A stretch of DNA of 64,000 nt, from assembly GCA_938007965.1 (NCBI GenBank), contig CALLMH010000003.1, positions 62,001 to 126,000 on the forward strand, read 5' to 3'. The position numbers and the translations under genes are program-made. Below, in pieces: positions 45,051 to 54,785 of this stretch; positions within the stretch are counted from its first letter, which is position 1, and every line of letters starts with the position of its first letter. This DNA is from an uncultured Saprospiraceae bacterium (GTDB lineage: Bacteria > Bacteroidota > Bacteroidia > Chitinophagales > Saprospiraceae). Below the pieces are notes generated by a model, which saw only the letters and a program-made list of their open reading frames with translations, was not told where the DNA came from and made no database searches.

Positions 45051-48000
45051 TTATAACTTTATCCATTGATGGGTTTCTTTTTTATCACCTATTTTGATTA
45101 CTAACAAATAAATGCCACTTTCTAGATCACTCATATCATTAGATAGCGTGTGTTCGCCTGCGGGCATGACTTTATTGAGCATCGTGGTGATTAATTGTCC
45201 TTCTATATTATATAATTTTGCAGTGACATGCGATTGGTTATCTAGTTTGATTGCTATTTGAGTATCACCTAAAAACGGATTAGGAGACAACTTAATTGGT
45301 AGACGCTTATTATTTTCAGAGACGGCTGTTAGGTCTGTATTTATTTCACCAGGACTTCCATTGACCTTGAAACTTGTCCAGTTTTCCGCTTGAGTATTAT
45401 CCAGACTTGGTGATTTTAATTCTAGGGTATATCCTTGGCCATTGGCTAGATGTGGCCAGGGGCTGATGGGCAGATATTCGACAGAATCCATTATACTACC
45501 ATCTGCAGAATATAGTTTTATCGACTCTCCATTACTAGATAGACCAAATGGTAGATCACCTAATACGGGTTGCACTTCGGTGTGGATTTCATCAAATTTT
45601 GATTTGTCTCTTGTGAGTACTAGAAATTCTTCCCCTTGTAGTATAGTATTGTCTGGAATATTATAACCATTCTCTAGGTCGCTATCGGTGATTAGCCAGC
45701 CGGACAGATCAATCGGTACATTATTAGGATTGTATAGTTCTATCCAGTCACCTGCATCGTTTTCATTGTTTGAGTTATAGTTTATCTCATTGATGATCGC
45801 TGTAGGTTCATCATTGCTAGGAATGAATACGGCCGTCAATAATAAATCAGAATTCATGTCAATCGTTAATTCTGAACTTTCGGCTTCTGCAGCTCCAATC
45901 CAATGCGAGAATGCGTACCCATGCTTAGGTATGGCAGTAACTTTTATTGGGACACTCTGGAAGTATTCTCCCTTCCAAAGTGGATCGCTAAGTGTAAGGC
46001 TATTTACCTTAATGAACCCTTGAGTAGGATTAGTAACTTGCAACGTTATTTGGTGCCTTGCTGGAAGGTTAAACTCATTTTTTATTTGATTTTTAATGAA
46101 GCTAGGTCTCAGATTACCGAATTGAATCATTTCGTCCACTTTTGTAATATGATCAGAAAAGGAACCACCCCATCTATTATAGTGGTCGGAGATTTCGCTC
46201 GCTACTCCATCAGCTATTTCTTCTATATGATTTTCTACGTTTTGAGGAATAAATCGACTATTTAGTTCATCAGCAAATTGGTTGATAAATCTATTTCGAA
46301 AAGAAATATTACCTATTAATCTTCTCAATAAGAGTGTCGAAGATGGGGGATTTGGCCATTCGGGTCCATTTTGGTCTAGTGCAAACGCGAGTGTATTATT
46401 TTGGTATGCAAAGGGATTCCAAATACCAAATCCAAAGTCGGTATCATACAACATCCATCGCCATTTTCCATTTTTCGGTCGCCATTGCTTATTGTTATTT
46501 ACGGGCCAATCCCTATTGTCAAAGTATATTTGTGCAACATTATACTTGATGAAATTATCAATATCGATTTGATTTGAGATTATCTGATAGTTTTCTTCCG
46601 AATCTAAGGTATTGGATTCTAGGAACAACATCATAGTTCTAAAATCAGAATTAGAACCTTGGATTACTTCATTGTATGGGCCTAGAATGTCTATCTCGTC
46701 AGCATCGATATTGTAACGAGATGCAAGGTAGTGCTCATTCATTTTTTCTCTCATGTTGAATATTCCCCAATATGCTGTATTAATATAAGTGACTACGGGT
46801 CTATAGGCTTGAGTCTCGATTCCCGACCCATCCATTAGAGACGTCAGAGCGGCATCCCTTATATTGGTGCTCAAGAAATCATTCCCTGAGTTCCTGAGTA
46901 TGAATGCTTGATAGGTATCATAAGGGCGCTGCGGAAATAGCGGATAATCTATCTCAGAAGTGCCATATCTACTTCTCGCAAAAATAGATAATGACCTTTG
47001 ATCATGGGCTCTACTCCAACCTCCAAATATTTTTGTACCTCCATTAAAATTTAGTTTCAAATCATCGTCTTCATAAAGTGAGACGTGGATGGGTCTTTCC
47101 CAATCTTCCCATATGTTAGATCCTTCGTACGGGAAATCTGGAAAAAATCCTGGACCAAGTACATAAATACCAGTCTCACCACTGAAAAAATTATCAGGTT
47201 CGGTAATAAGAGACATCACGGGTAGTTCGTGGTCTCTATTTAGGATGTATGCTCTAGAGTTTATCCTGGAAGGTACATATCCTTGTTTGAAGATTCTTGC
47301 TCTGATTACAGTGTTTTGAGAGATTGTTATCGGAGAGGAATATACATTGGAGGATGTATTTGGCTCTGATGAATCAGTCGTGTATAGTATTATATTATTC
47401 TGCCCAGAAGTAGAAAGTGTCAGTTGTAATTCATCTACCAGTCCGCCATCATGGGAGAATATGACTTCGTCCGTAAGGAATCCTTGAAGTCCATCTTGCG
47501 AGTTGATTGCGAGTGGGGTAGGAGGATCATAGAGTACGGTGTCTTGACTATTCGGATTGATACCGGTGGATACGTCAGTAGGAGCATTTTGTACTTTTAA
47601 TCTCGAAACTTCATTCCCATCAGAATTGTATAAAAAGATGGTCTCATCAGAGGATATTTTGAAGTTCGTATGTATTTCATTGCTGGCGTATCCTAAGATC
47701 TCAGGCACTTCAGTTGGGTCTAATATGGCCTGGTTGTACTTTACCGTTAAAAAAGGAATAATTGTCATATCAGAAGAAGTGCTTGACACATTATGCGCTT
47801 GGATTGCAATTACGTTCTGACCTTCTTGAAAATATGATCTATCAATTTCGAACTGCTCAGGTCTCATGCCTCTGTGGATGTTGGCTTCATGATCAGTAAT
47901 GCTAAATTGATTGTATTCTGGACGAGCATCAGATATATTGGATCTCGCTATTTCTACTCCATTGAGATAAGCCACGAATGCGTCATCATAGTCAATGTCG

Positions 48001-48539
48001 AGATATATAGATTCGATAGATTCTAAATCTGTAAGTAAGAATTGCTTTCTCATAAATACCGAACTAGTTCCTGATGGGATGATTGTCGCGTCGTCTTCAT
48101 CAGCATAGCCGAACCCCGATGGACCAGTCAACCAGTTATCATCGTTATACTCATTATCTATCCAAGATAAATCTATGGGCTGATTAGGGACTGTATACTT
48201 CCATATATCACCACGATTTATCAGTGTTTCGAATGTATTTTTAGTCTTACTCTTGCCAGATGCCCAGATTAGTAGGTAGTCATTTGCCTTGATTTCTGAT
48301 TCTTCAAGTTTCCATTTTGGATTGTTTTCTCTGTCTGTAATTACCCAGTCAGTAAGATCTATCGTATTGTCACTAAAGTTATATAGTTCTATCCAATCAG
48401 AAGGATCATCATCTTCATCCAGATATTCCAAATTAGCAGATAGTACTTCATTTATCATAACTTGACCAGTGCAAAAAACTGGTGCAAAAACAATAACAAA
48501 AATGATTAACAATGGTACTTTTATATATGACATCTGCAA
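45051..48539 (-). CDS. Secreted CotH-kinase protein with lamin-tail domains and type IX sorting domain
   Basis: 1162 residues. Signal peptide up to 'VFCTG'. Domain order: lamin-tail domain (about 25-90, 'VMINEVLSANLEYLDEDDDPSDWIELYN'); a beta-sandwich (about 110-270); a chitobiase-C-like strand block (about 375-430, 'LYTTDSSEPN'); the CotH protein-kinase-like domain (about 480-760, with 'FGGWSRAHDQRSLSIFAR', 'YINTAYWGIFNMREKMNEHYL' and catalytic-type 'WRWMLYDTDFGFG'); a 'GYAFSHWIG' InlB-like repeat; a second lamin-tail domain (about 925-1035); and the type A sorting domain ('LSPNPFLGDTQIAIKL', ending 'THQWIKL'). CotH kinases can phosphorylate proteins on Ser/Thr. Cell-surface or released. Confidence 0.9.
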   Translation of the reverse strand: MQMSYIKVPLLIIFVIVFAPVFCTGQVMINEVLSANLEYLDEDDDPSDWIELYNFSDNTIDLTDWVITDRENNPKWKLEESEIKANDYLLIWASGKSKTKNTFETLINRGDIWKYTVPNQPIDLSWIDNEYNDDNWLTGPSGFGYADEDDATIIPSGTSSVFMRKQFLLTDLESIESIYLDIDYDDAFVAYLNGVEIARSNISDARPEYNQFSITDHEANIHRGMRPEQFEIDRSYFQEGQNVIAIQAHNVSSTSSDMTIIPFLTVKYNQAILDPTEVPEILGYASNEIHTNFKISSDETIFLYNSDGNEVSRLKVQNAPTDVSTGINPNSQDTVLYDPPTPLAINSQDGLQGFLTDEVIFSHDGGLVDELQLTLSTSGQNNIILYTTDSSEPNTSSNVYSSPITISQNTVIRARIFKQGYVPSRINSRAYILNRDHELPVMSLITEPDNFFSGETGIYVLGPGFFPDFPYEGSNIWEDWERPIHVSLYEDDDLKLNFNGGTKIFGGWSRAHDQRSLSIFARSRYGTSEIDYPLFPQRPYDTYQAFILRNSGNDFLSTNIRDAALTSLMDGSGIETQAYRPVVTYINTAYWGIFNMREKMNEHYLASRYNIDADEIDILGPYNEVIQGSNSDFRTMMLFLESNTLDSEENYQIISNQIDIDNFIKYNVAQIYFDNRDWPVNNNKQWRPKNGKWRWMLYDTDFGFGIWNPFAYQNNTLAFALDQNGPEWPNPPSSTLLLRRLIGNISFRNRFINQFADELNSRFIPQNVENHIEEIADGVASEISDHYNRWGGSFSDHITKVDEMIQFGNLRPSFIKNQIKNEFNLPARHQITLQVTNPTQGFIKVNSLTLSDPLWKGEYFQSVPIKVTAIPKHGYAFSHWIGAAEAESSELTIDMNSDLLLTAVFIPSNDEPTAIINEINYNSNNENDAGDWIELYNPNNVPIDLSGWLITDSDLENGYNIPDNTILQGEEFLVLTRDKSKFDEIHTEVQPVLGDLPFGLSSNGESIKLYSADGSIMDSVEYLPISPWPHLANGQGYTLELKSPSLDNTQAENWTSFKVNGSPGEINTDLTAVSENNKRLPIKLSPNPFLGDTQIAIKLDNQSHVTAKLYNIEGQLITTMLNKVMPAGEHTLSNDMSDLESGIYLLVIKIGDKKETHQWIKL

Positions 48540-48607
48540 TATTTACTTGGACGTGCTAATATATTGCTTAATGATCTAAAAGCTTGAAAAGATCAGTAAT
48601 AAAAAGA

Positions 48608-48633
48608 AAAGACGACGCGGTAACGTCGTCTTT
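48608..48633 (-). terminator. Terminator after the M56 gene
   Basis: 10-bp stem AAAGACGACG / CGTCGTCTTT with a 6-nt loop, with T-rich tail TTCTTTTTATT on the minus strand, directly after the M56 stop codon. Confidence 0.85.
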
Positions 48634-48675
48634 CTCTTATTTTATCCCAATATCAAAAATATAGGCTTATTTAAT

Positions 48676-50802
48676 TTAAAAAGTTCTCACTTTTCTTTTG
48701 CTAGGTTTTCCCTCTATTTCGAAAATCATCTTTGATTTTTTAGTGAGTGGGGCGCCTGTTTCTTCTTGGTACATGTTTTTGTATTTATTGAATAAGGCTT
48801 TAGGCATCTTATCACCATTTATTTTTAGATGTTTTCCCGATAGTTCTATTCTATTGATTTTGTACTCTTCTAATAGACCGTCTTTATTCAAGGTATTTCC
48901 TATTTTATCTACGACTGTTTGAGAACCAAATAATTCGTCTCTGCCCATGATTTTCGTGTTTTCGTCATTGAAGAATTCAAATCCATCAAACATTTCTTGA
49001 AATCCATTGATTCCGTCAGTATCGAAATGGTACATTTTTATAGTTGAGTCCATTTGGATACCCATGTTTTCAAAAAACTCTTCAAGGTTTTCCAGTCCCT
49101 TTAGCTCTTCTAGACCTTTTAATCCTTCTAAATCCTTAAGTCCTTCAAATCCTTCTAACCCTTCGAGGTCCTCTAATTTTTCGAAATCAAAGTTTCTTAG
49201 ACCCTCCATATCCTGCATCTTATCGAAGACATCATTTTCAAGAAATTGCTCGATATTACCACCAAATTCTCTCCAGTCTTCACCATCGAATATCATCCCG
49301 AAGGAGTTTGAGAATAAACTGTCCATAGATTTTCCCTCGAATAGATTTTCCATATCAAAATCCTCAAGCCGTTTACTGATGTCAAATGATGATCCATTAA
49401 ATACAGCATCAATATCATTTTGATACATTGGATATTCACTTTCAGGAATTTCTTTTCCATTTATTTTCAGGTGTTTGATTTTACCGTTTTCCTTTGTGAT
49501 TTCTATTTTTTTACCATTTTTTTCAGTTGATATGGTGATTTGATTGTTTTGCGGTAGCGTATCAATTAGGATTGAGAATCTATCATGATCCGATGAAAAT
49601 TCTTGTTGCAACTTGGATCCTACTTCTACACTGTTTAATTCACGTTCAACGATGTCGTTAAGGGAAATCGCATCATTTGGAACTTCATAAATTTCATCAT
49701 GATTTTCATACCCTCCTTGGTTATCTTTTGAGTCTGTAATTACACTAGTATCAGTATGTAATGTTGACTTATTGGACATTTGACTATTGGTATTGCTCGC
49801 AAATAGGATAGCAGCAAATAACAACAAAATGGTGGCTACAGATTTTTCTCTGATATCATTTTTAGTCTGTTTCATATTTAGTATTCTTTTTATTCTATTT
49901 AATAATTGATGTTTATTAGCGACGAACGGCATGGCTAGTGCCGGTGTTCTTGCATTTTTCATTTCTTCTAATTTTACTAAAACCCTAGCATATTGTATCG
50001 AATCTATATTGTTGATTGCTGCATCATCGCAGCAGTTTTCTCTCTCTGATTTTATATTGGCACTGATCCACCACATGGCAGGATGGAAAAAATACAATAT
50101 CTCGACCAGCGTAAGTCCTATGTTGATAATGTAATCATGACGTTTGATATGATGCAGCTCATGAGTGATTATAGCTTCTAGTTCGGCAGTTGTGAGCATG
50201 GTAACCATTCCTACGGGAAATAATATAATAGGCTTGAGATGTCCCAAGACCATCGGCACGTTGATCTTTTCGGATTCCATCAACTTTATAGGTTTTGTTA
50301 TTTTGAAATGGCTTATCATCGAGGTCAAGATGTCTCTTGCATTACTCTTGTCTAGTGCTGTAGAGGTGGATCTGAGATAATTTATATAGAGGAACGAAGC
50401 TATGAATCTCAGTGTAAAGATGCTGATACCTGCTATCCATATGGCATTGACATGGTGTAAGTTCTCAGCAATGAATCCATACACAGTGGTAGTGAGATAT
50501 TCAGAGTTCTGAGGAGTTACTATCTCATCAATAGTAATGCTCGGTGTGATGGCTTGCCCATTTGGGGCGGCACTTTCGGCGAAGTAATACCACATAAAGG
50601 TATATATAGAACTGGCTATACAGATCATCACACTGCCGATAGATACATTAAACTTGAATGCAGAGGAGTGGTGATCGTATACTTTATGTATGGCGGACAT
50701 GATGAGCGCAATAAGAGAAACTTGCCAAAATGAATGAATGATGGTCCATCCTAAAGTATGAGAAACATCTGCACTTATGAAATCAATAAATTGAACGAAC
50801 AT
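48676..50802 (-). CDS. BlaR1-like M56 family membrane metallopeptidase/sensor
   Basis: 708 residues. Four N-terminal transmembrane helices (about 14-35, 52-75, 105-135 with a loop, and one after the catalytic part near 321-337). Zinc motif H214-E-L-H-H218 followed by 'CCDDAA' (about 257-262). The C-terminal ~370 residues are outside the membrane and differ from the penicillin-binding sensor of BlaR1: they contain 'KNGKKIEITKENGKIKHLKINGKEIPE'-like strands in two copies (about 420 and 680) and an acidic Leu/Gly-rich run of 'LEGL'/'LKGL' units (about 545-590). It is cotranscribed with the BlaI-type repressor (1 bp between genes), a sensor-protease/repressor pair. The inducing signal is unknown. 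Confidence 0.9.
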   Translation of the reverse strand: MFVQFIDFISADVSHTLGWTIIHSFWQVSLIALIMSAIHKVYDHHSSAFKFNVSIGSVMICIASSIYTFMWYYFAESAAPNGQAITPSITIDEIVTPQNSEYLTTTVYGFIAENLHHVNAIWIAGISIFTLRFIASFLYINYLRSTSTALDKSNARDILTSMISHFKITKPIKLMESEKINVPMVLGHLKPIILFPVGMVTMLTTAELEAIITHELHHIKRHDYIINIGLTLVEILYFFHPAMWWISANIKSERENCCDDAAINNIDSIQYARVLVKLEEMKNARTPALAMPFVANKHQLLNRIKRILNMKQTKNDIREKSVATILLLFAAILFASNTNSQMSNKSTLHTDTSVITDSKDNQGGYENHDEIYEVPNDAISLNDIVERELNSVEVGSKLQQEFSSDHDRFSILIDTLPQNNQITISTEKNGKKIEITKENGKIKHLKINGKEIPESEYPMYQNDIDAVFNGSSFDISKRLEDFDMENLFEGKSMDSLFSNSFGMIFDGEDWREFGGNIEQFLENDVFDKMQDMEGLRNFDFEKLEDLEGLEGFEGLKDLEGLKGLEELKGLENLEEFFENMGIQMDSTIKMYHFDTDGINGFQEMFDGFEFFNDENTKIMGRDELFGSQTVVDKIGNTLNKDGLLEEYKINRIELSGKHLKINGDKMPKALFNKYKNMYQEETGAPLTKKSKMIFEIEGKPSKRKVRTF

Positions 50803-50803
50803 T

Positions 50804-51175
50804 TTATTTGGTTTTTTCTATTTGTGAAATTAATTTTTTGATTTCATCTAGATCTTCTTGACTTGTTTCATTGTTGCCAAGTGCTTGTAAGACCAATGAT
50901 GTCGCTGATCCTTTGAAAGTAGAGCTTATAAATGAGGAGAGGATATCTTTTTTCGCTTCTTGTTCGGACATAGATGCAGAGTAGATATGGGTCCTAGATG
51001 AAGTATCCCTGAATGCATGGCCTTTTTCTGCCATGATCTGCATTAGTTTCAATGTGGTGGTGTAACCTGCTTCTTTATTTTCAGAAATTATTTCGTGAAC
51101 ATCTCTTACAGATGAAGGTCCTTGGTCCCACAATATTTGTAAGATTTTCAATTCACTTTGAGTGGGTTTTGCCAT
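50804..51175 (-). CDS. BlaI/MecI family transcriptional repressor
   Basis: 123 residues from ATG at 51175 (M-A-K-P-T-Q-S-E-L), the normal BlaI length; the frame stays open further upstream to 51583, but that part is translated from the operator region and is not homologous to anything. Winged-helix domain 'LKILQILWDQGPSSVRDVHEIIS' and 'GYTTTLKLMQIMAEKGH' (residues about 9-55), followed by the dimerisation helices and the region cleaved by BlaR1-type proteases. Upstream lie three identical palindromes and the -7 box. First gene of the repressor-sensor operon. Confidence 0.95.
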   Translation of the reverse strand: MAKPTQSELKILQILWDQGPSSVRDVHEIISENKEAGYTTTLKLMQIMAEKGHAFRDTSSRTHIYSASMSEQEAKKDILSSFISSTFKGSATSLVLQALGNNETSQEDLDEIKKLISQIEKTK

Positions 51176-51213
51176 GAGAATAGTTTTATAATAAATGAAA
51201 ACATAAATCGATC

Positions 51214-51229
51214 TACGAATATTTTCGTA
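51214..51229. promoter_or_regulatory. BlaI-type operator box 1
   Basis: TACGAA-TATT-TTCGTA, perfect palindrome, located within the probable 5' leader of the repressor transcript. Confidence 0.85.
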
Positions 51230-51237
51230 CAAATATA

Positions 51238-51253
51238 TACGAACCGTTTCGTA
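51238..51253. promoter_or_regulatory. BlaI-type operator box 2
   Basis: TACGAA-CCGT-TTCGTA, perfect palindrome, centre 24 bp from box 1, just past the -7 element on the transcribed side. Confidence 0.85.
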
Positions 51254-51257
51254 CTTG

Positions 51258-51265
51258 CAAATATA
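51258..51265 (-). promoter_or_regulatory. -7 promoter element of blaI-like gene
   Basis: TATATTTG on the minus strand, an exact TAnnTTTG match, lying between operator boxes 2 and 3. Confidence 0.7.
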
Positions 51266-51266
51266 A

Positions 51267-51282
51267 TACGAAATTTTTCGTA
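51267..51282. promoter_or_regulatory. BlaI-type operator box 3
   Basis: TACGAA-ATTT-TTCGTA, perfect palindrome, centre 29 bp from box 2; in the -7 to -33 spacer of the blaI promoter and about 85 bp before the divergent amidase gene. Confidence 0.85.
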
Positions 51283-51365
51283 GATTATTATTTGAAGTAT
51301 GATTTTTTGCAGATTTCTGCCTATGCAGATAGAGTAGCATCCATATATTATGTGATATTTGTAAT

Positions 51366-52112
51366 ATGAAGATCAGCATTCTCCAATATGATATACAGTG
51401 GATGGATATAGAAGCCAACCTCAAAACGATAACAGAGCATCTCAACGGACTACAAGACGGCATTGATCTTCTAGTCTTGCCAGAGATGTTTCTTTCAGGA
51501 TTCAATATGGATGCAGCCACCGCTTCTATTCTTGAAACCCACAGAGCTATAGAGGCGCTTACTCGGATAGCTGAGAAATACAATACGGGCTTGGTAGGTT
51601 CACTGGCTATAGCAGAGGATGGCCAGTACTTTAATAGAGTACTATTGGTAACGGGCGATGGGATAATAGGACGCTACGATAAACAATATCTGTTTTCACC
51701 GAGTGGAGAAGATAAAAGTTTCACACAGAAATATCCGACCGCACTTTTCGAATATAAAGGTTGGAATATTCTTCCGCAAGTATGTTATGATTTAAGATTT
51801 CCAGAAAATGTAAGGTCAGTAGATAGTGCAGATTTGATCGTATATATGGCGAATTGGCCAGCGGGTCGAATCCAGCACTGGGATGCATTGCTCAAGGCGA
51901 GAGCTATCGAAAATCAGTGCTATACCATAGGGTGCAATCGGATAGGCAAAGATAAAAATGGATGGAGTTTTCTAGGTCACTCCCAAATAGTAAATCCAAA
52001 GGGGACAGTTTCGAGGATCGATGAAAATCAAATAAATCTGCTCGGCCATCTTGATATAGATAAGCTGAGAGAATATAGAATGAGGTACCCTTTTTGGAAA
52101 GATAAAAAATAA
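51366..52112 (+). CDS. Nitrilase/carbon-nitrogen hydrolase family protein (omega-amidase YafV-like)
   Basis: 248 residues. The catalytic triad is visible: Glu40 in 'VLPEMFLSGF', Lys106 in 'YDKQYLFSPSGED' and Cys140 in 'PQVCYDLRFPE'. The sequence follows the YafV/Nit2-like branch, which hydrolyses alpha-keto-glutaramate and similar omega-amides made by transamination, in metabolite repair. It is divergent from the BlaI-type gene; the operator boxes are 84-152 bp upstream of its ATG, so it could share control, though I see no clear promoter of its own. Confidence 0.9.
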   Translation: MKISILQYDIQWMDIEANLKTITEHLNGLQDGIDLLVLPEMFLSGFNMDAATASILETHRAIEALTRIAEKYNTGLVGSLAIAEDGQYFNRVLLVTGDGIIGRYDKQYLFSPSGEDKSFTQKYPTALFEYKGWNILPQVCYDLRFPENVRSVDSADLIVYMANWPAGRIQHWDALLKARAIENQCYTIGCNRIGKDKNGWSFLGHSQIVNPKGTVSRIDENQINLLGHLDIDKLREYRMRYPFWKDKK

Positions 52113-52444
52113 GATCGCTATCGAAGTTTTAATAAAAGCCATATTAATCAGCACATGGTTTTATTGAGTGCTACAATTAGGCTTCTGTCTCTTTGCGTCT
52201 CTAGCAGATAAAATCAGTCAAGATGCAAATTGTGAAGTCTATTATTAATATTGTAGTAATGCATCAAAATAAACTTTAGCCAGAACCATGGGAATAAAAT
52301 CCTAAGTAGCTCAACTTATTTGAAAATAGACTGAAAAATCTTACCTTTGCTCAACTTTTGCGTAGGTAAAAGAAATTTTAGAATAAGTAAACACATAATG
52401 TTCTGATAATCAGAATATAATATAACAAAAGAAACATACTACGA
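52113..52444. other. Intergenic region before PpiD-like gene
   Basis: 332 bp. Contains the consensus promoter at 52319-52349 and a ~90-nt leader; the rest is A+T-rich without supported genes. Confidence 0.5.
52319..52349 (+). promoter_or_regulatory. Consensus Bacteroidota promoter of PpiD-like gene
   Basis: TTTG (52319-52322), 19 nt, TACCTTTG (52342-52349): complete match, with a leader of about 90 nt to the ATG at 52445. Confidence 0.85.
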
Positions 52445-54571
52445 ATGGCTTTAATAGGAAAAATTAGAAACAATTTTTGGTTTGTGCTGCTGGTATTAGG
52501 TCTTGCCTTGGCTGCATTCGTCCTCATGGACATGGTAAATGCTGGAAATCAAGGAGGACTTGGACCAAAGCAAATCATAGGTGAAGTTGCTGGACAAGAG
52601 ATTGATTACAGAGATTTTCAGAGAACTGAGCAGGCGCTCTACTCTGGAGGAACTGATTCTTATGCAGGTAAAACTAGCGCGTGGAACTACCTAACAGAAA
52701 AGGCTATCGTTGAGAATCAAGCGGCTGACTTAGGTATCGGAGTAAGCGGTGACGAATTAGGAGAGCTTTTATTTGGCAACAAATTGAGCCCAGTAATTCA
52801 AAACGTATACAGAAATCCTCAGACTGGTCAAGTAGATATGCAGAGTTTATTGGGTATCAAGCAAGCATTACAGAACGGTGATGAGTTAAATCCTGATTTC
52901 GTGTTGAGATGGGAGGAGCTTCAGAAGCAAGTTGTAAAAGTAGCGAAGCAAGAGAAAATAAATGCATTGGTTTCAAAGTCTATATTTACGCCTAAGTTCG
53001 TAGCGGAGAATGTAGGTATGAAGACTTCCGAAAAAGTGAGTTTTGACTACGTGAAGATTCCATTTGATAATATTGATGATAGTGCAGTTAGTCTTACGGA
53101 CTCTGACTACTCAGCTTATATTAATGAGAATGCATTCAAATATACGAATGAAGAAGAGACAAGAGTATTGGAGTATGCAGTATTAAATGTATTACCAACG
53201 CCATCGGACTCAGCGAATATCAAGGCTGACCTAGCAAATAGAGTTGCAGAGTTCAAATCAAAGTCTTCAAGTACTGAAGATTCTCTTTACGTAATCAATC
53301 AAGAAGGATTCTACAGTCCATTCTACACGAGGAGAGATGACCTTACTGGACCGATCAAGGATGCAGTATTAGATATGAACGAAGGAGATGTATACGGTCC
53401 TTACTTAGATAATGGAGCATATTTCATATCTAAACTTACAGGAAAAGCGGTAGTGCCAGATTCAGTTACAGCTAGACACATCTTGAGACCTGCTACACAA
53501 GGTGATGCAGCGGGAATGGCGGCAGCAAGAGCGTATATCGATAGTCTTAGAGTATTAGTAGAAACTAGAAAAGCTGATTTTGCTGATTTGGCAAGAGACA
53601 ACAGTTCTGATGGATCTGCAGCACAAGGCGGAGACTTAGGTACATTCGCACAAGGTAGAATGGTGCCAGAATTCAATAAGGCTGCATTCTTCGGAAGTAG
53701 AAAAAATGGTCTATATACAGTGCAGACTCAGTTTGGAGTACACTTAATTAATGTACAAGATATCATCTACAATGATAGAGATCCTAAATATAGATTGGCG
53801 CTAATCAGGTCTGCAATAGTACCTTCAGAAGAAACTCAAAATGCAGTATATGAAGTAGCCGATCAGATCGTAAGTACAAACAGATCACTCGATGTACTTA
53901 GGACAGCTGTAGAGGGAAAAGCGAACATATCAATCGAAAGAACCTCTCCACTAAAAGCGAATGACTATATAGTAGGAGCACTTGGTGGAGGTGAGACATC
54001 TAGAGAAATAGTAAGATGGGCTTATGATGAAGATTCTAACATAGGTGATGTGTCTCCAAGTATTTATACATATACAGATCAAGTTAACTACTACAATGAT
54101 AAATATGTGTTGGTTGGTTTGGCTAGTGTGACTGCTCCAGGGCTGGCAACAGTTGCAGACCTGAAATCAGATATTGAGACACAGGTAATGAATCAGAAAA
54201 AAGGAACTACAATAGCTGCTAAGGTGAGTGGCACAGACCTAGGATCAATCGCTAGTACATTCAGTTCTTCTGTAGAGTCAGTAAGCGATGTAGCATTTAC
54301 AGCGGGCGGAGTTACAGGGTTAGGAAACGAGCCTAAAGTATTAGCTACGGCTATAGGTCAGGCGGAAGGTTCTGTATCGGCTCCTGTCATCGGAAACAAT
54401 GGTGTATACGTAATAAAAACTACAGCAAAGACTGCTGGAACAGCGCCAGCAAACGTATTAGCCCAAACGAAAACATTGAATAATACAAATAGAGGTAGAG
54501 TAAATTTCAGTCTATTGAACGCGCTAAAAGAGCAATTCAAATCAACAGACAACAGATCTAAGTACTTCTAG
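52445..54571 (+). CDS. PpiD-like periplasmic peptidyl-prolyl isomerase/foldase
   Basis: 708 residues. One N-terminal transmembrane anchor (about 11-32) with a long periplasmic part: a SurA_N-like chaperone region (about 45-330), one parvulin (rotamase) domain (about 335-440, with 'TARHILRPATQGD', 'FADLARDNSSDGSAAQGGDLGTFAQGRMVPEFNKAAF', 'TQFGVHLINVQDI') and a C-terminal domain. This is the SurA/PpiD architecture; it would assist folding of outer-membrane and secreted proteins that leave the Sec translocon, relevant given the many exported proteins here. Single gene with its own strong promoter and terminator. Confidence 0.92.
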   Translation: MALIGKIRNNFWFVLLVLGLALAAFVLMDMVNAGNQGGLGPKQIIGEVAGQEIDYRDFQRTEQALYSGGTDSYAGKTSAWNYLTEKAIVENQAADLGIGVSGDELGELLFGNKLSPVIQNVYRNPQTGQVDMQSLLGIKQALQNGDELNPDFVLRWEELQKQVVKVAKQEKINALVSKSIFTPKFVAENVGMKTSEKVSFDYVKIPFDNIDDSAVSLTDSDYSAYINENAFKYTNEEETRVLEYAVLNVLPTPSDSANIKADLANRVAEFKSKSSSTEDSLYVINQEGFYSPFYTRRDDLTGPIKDAVLDMNEGDVYGPYLDNGAYFISKLTGKAVVPDSVTARHILRPATQGDAAGMAAARAYIDSLRVLVETRKADFADLARDNSSDGSAAQGGDLGTFAQGRMVPEFNKAAFFGSRKNGLYTVQTQFGVHLINVQDIIYNDRDPKYRLALIRSAIVPSEETQNAVYEVADQIVSTNRSLDVLRTAVEGKANISIERTSPLKANDYIVGALGGGETSREIVRWAYDEDSNIGDVSPSIYTYTDQVNYYNDKYVLVGLASVTAPGLATVADLKSDIETQVMNQKKGTTIAAKVSGTDLGSIASTFSSSVESVSDVAFTAGGVTGLGNEPKVLATAIGQAEGSVSAPVIGNNGVYVIKTTAKTAGTAPANVLAQTKTLNNTNRGRVNFSLLNALKEQFKSTDNRSKYF

Positions 54572-54604
54572 AGAATACCCAAATAACCTGAAAACCAGGT
54601 AATA

Positions 54605-54631
54605 GGCCTGACTTGCATTGTGAGTCAGGCC
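54605..54631 (+). terminator. Terminator after PpiD-like gene
   Basis: 9-bp G+C-rich stem GGCCTGACT / AGTCAGGCC followed by TTCTTATTT. Confidence 0.85.
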
Positions 54632-54785
54632 TTCTTATTTGATAATTATACGAAAGCTAATTTGGGGATGTTCTGAAGTAAGGGCCCTTTTCTGAATTCT
54701 GGTATTTTATAAAGTTGCTGAAACAAGTTGAATTGGCCTTAGTCAGTGTAGTTTTTCGAAGACTATTCTAGCTAAATCATTGTTG

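Noticed and set aside
51176-51583. N-terminal extension of the BlaI-type repressor
   Set aside because: The extension is translated from the operator/promoter region and from the antisense of the divergent amidase gene; BlaI homology begins at 51175.
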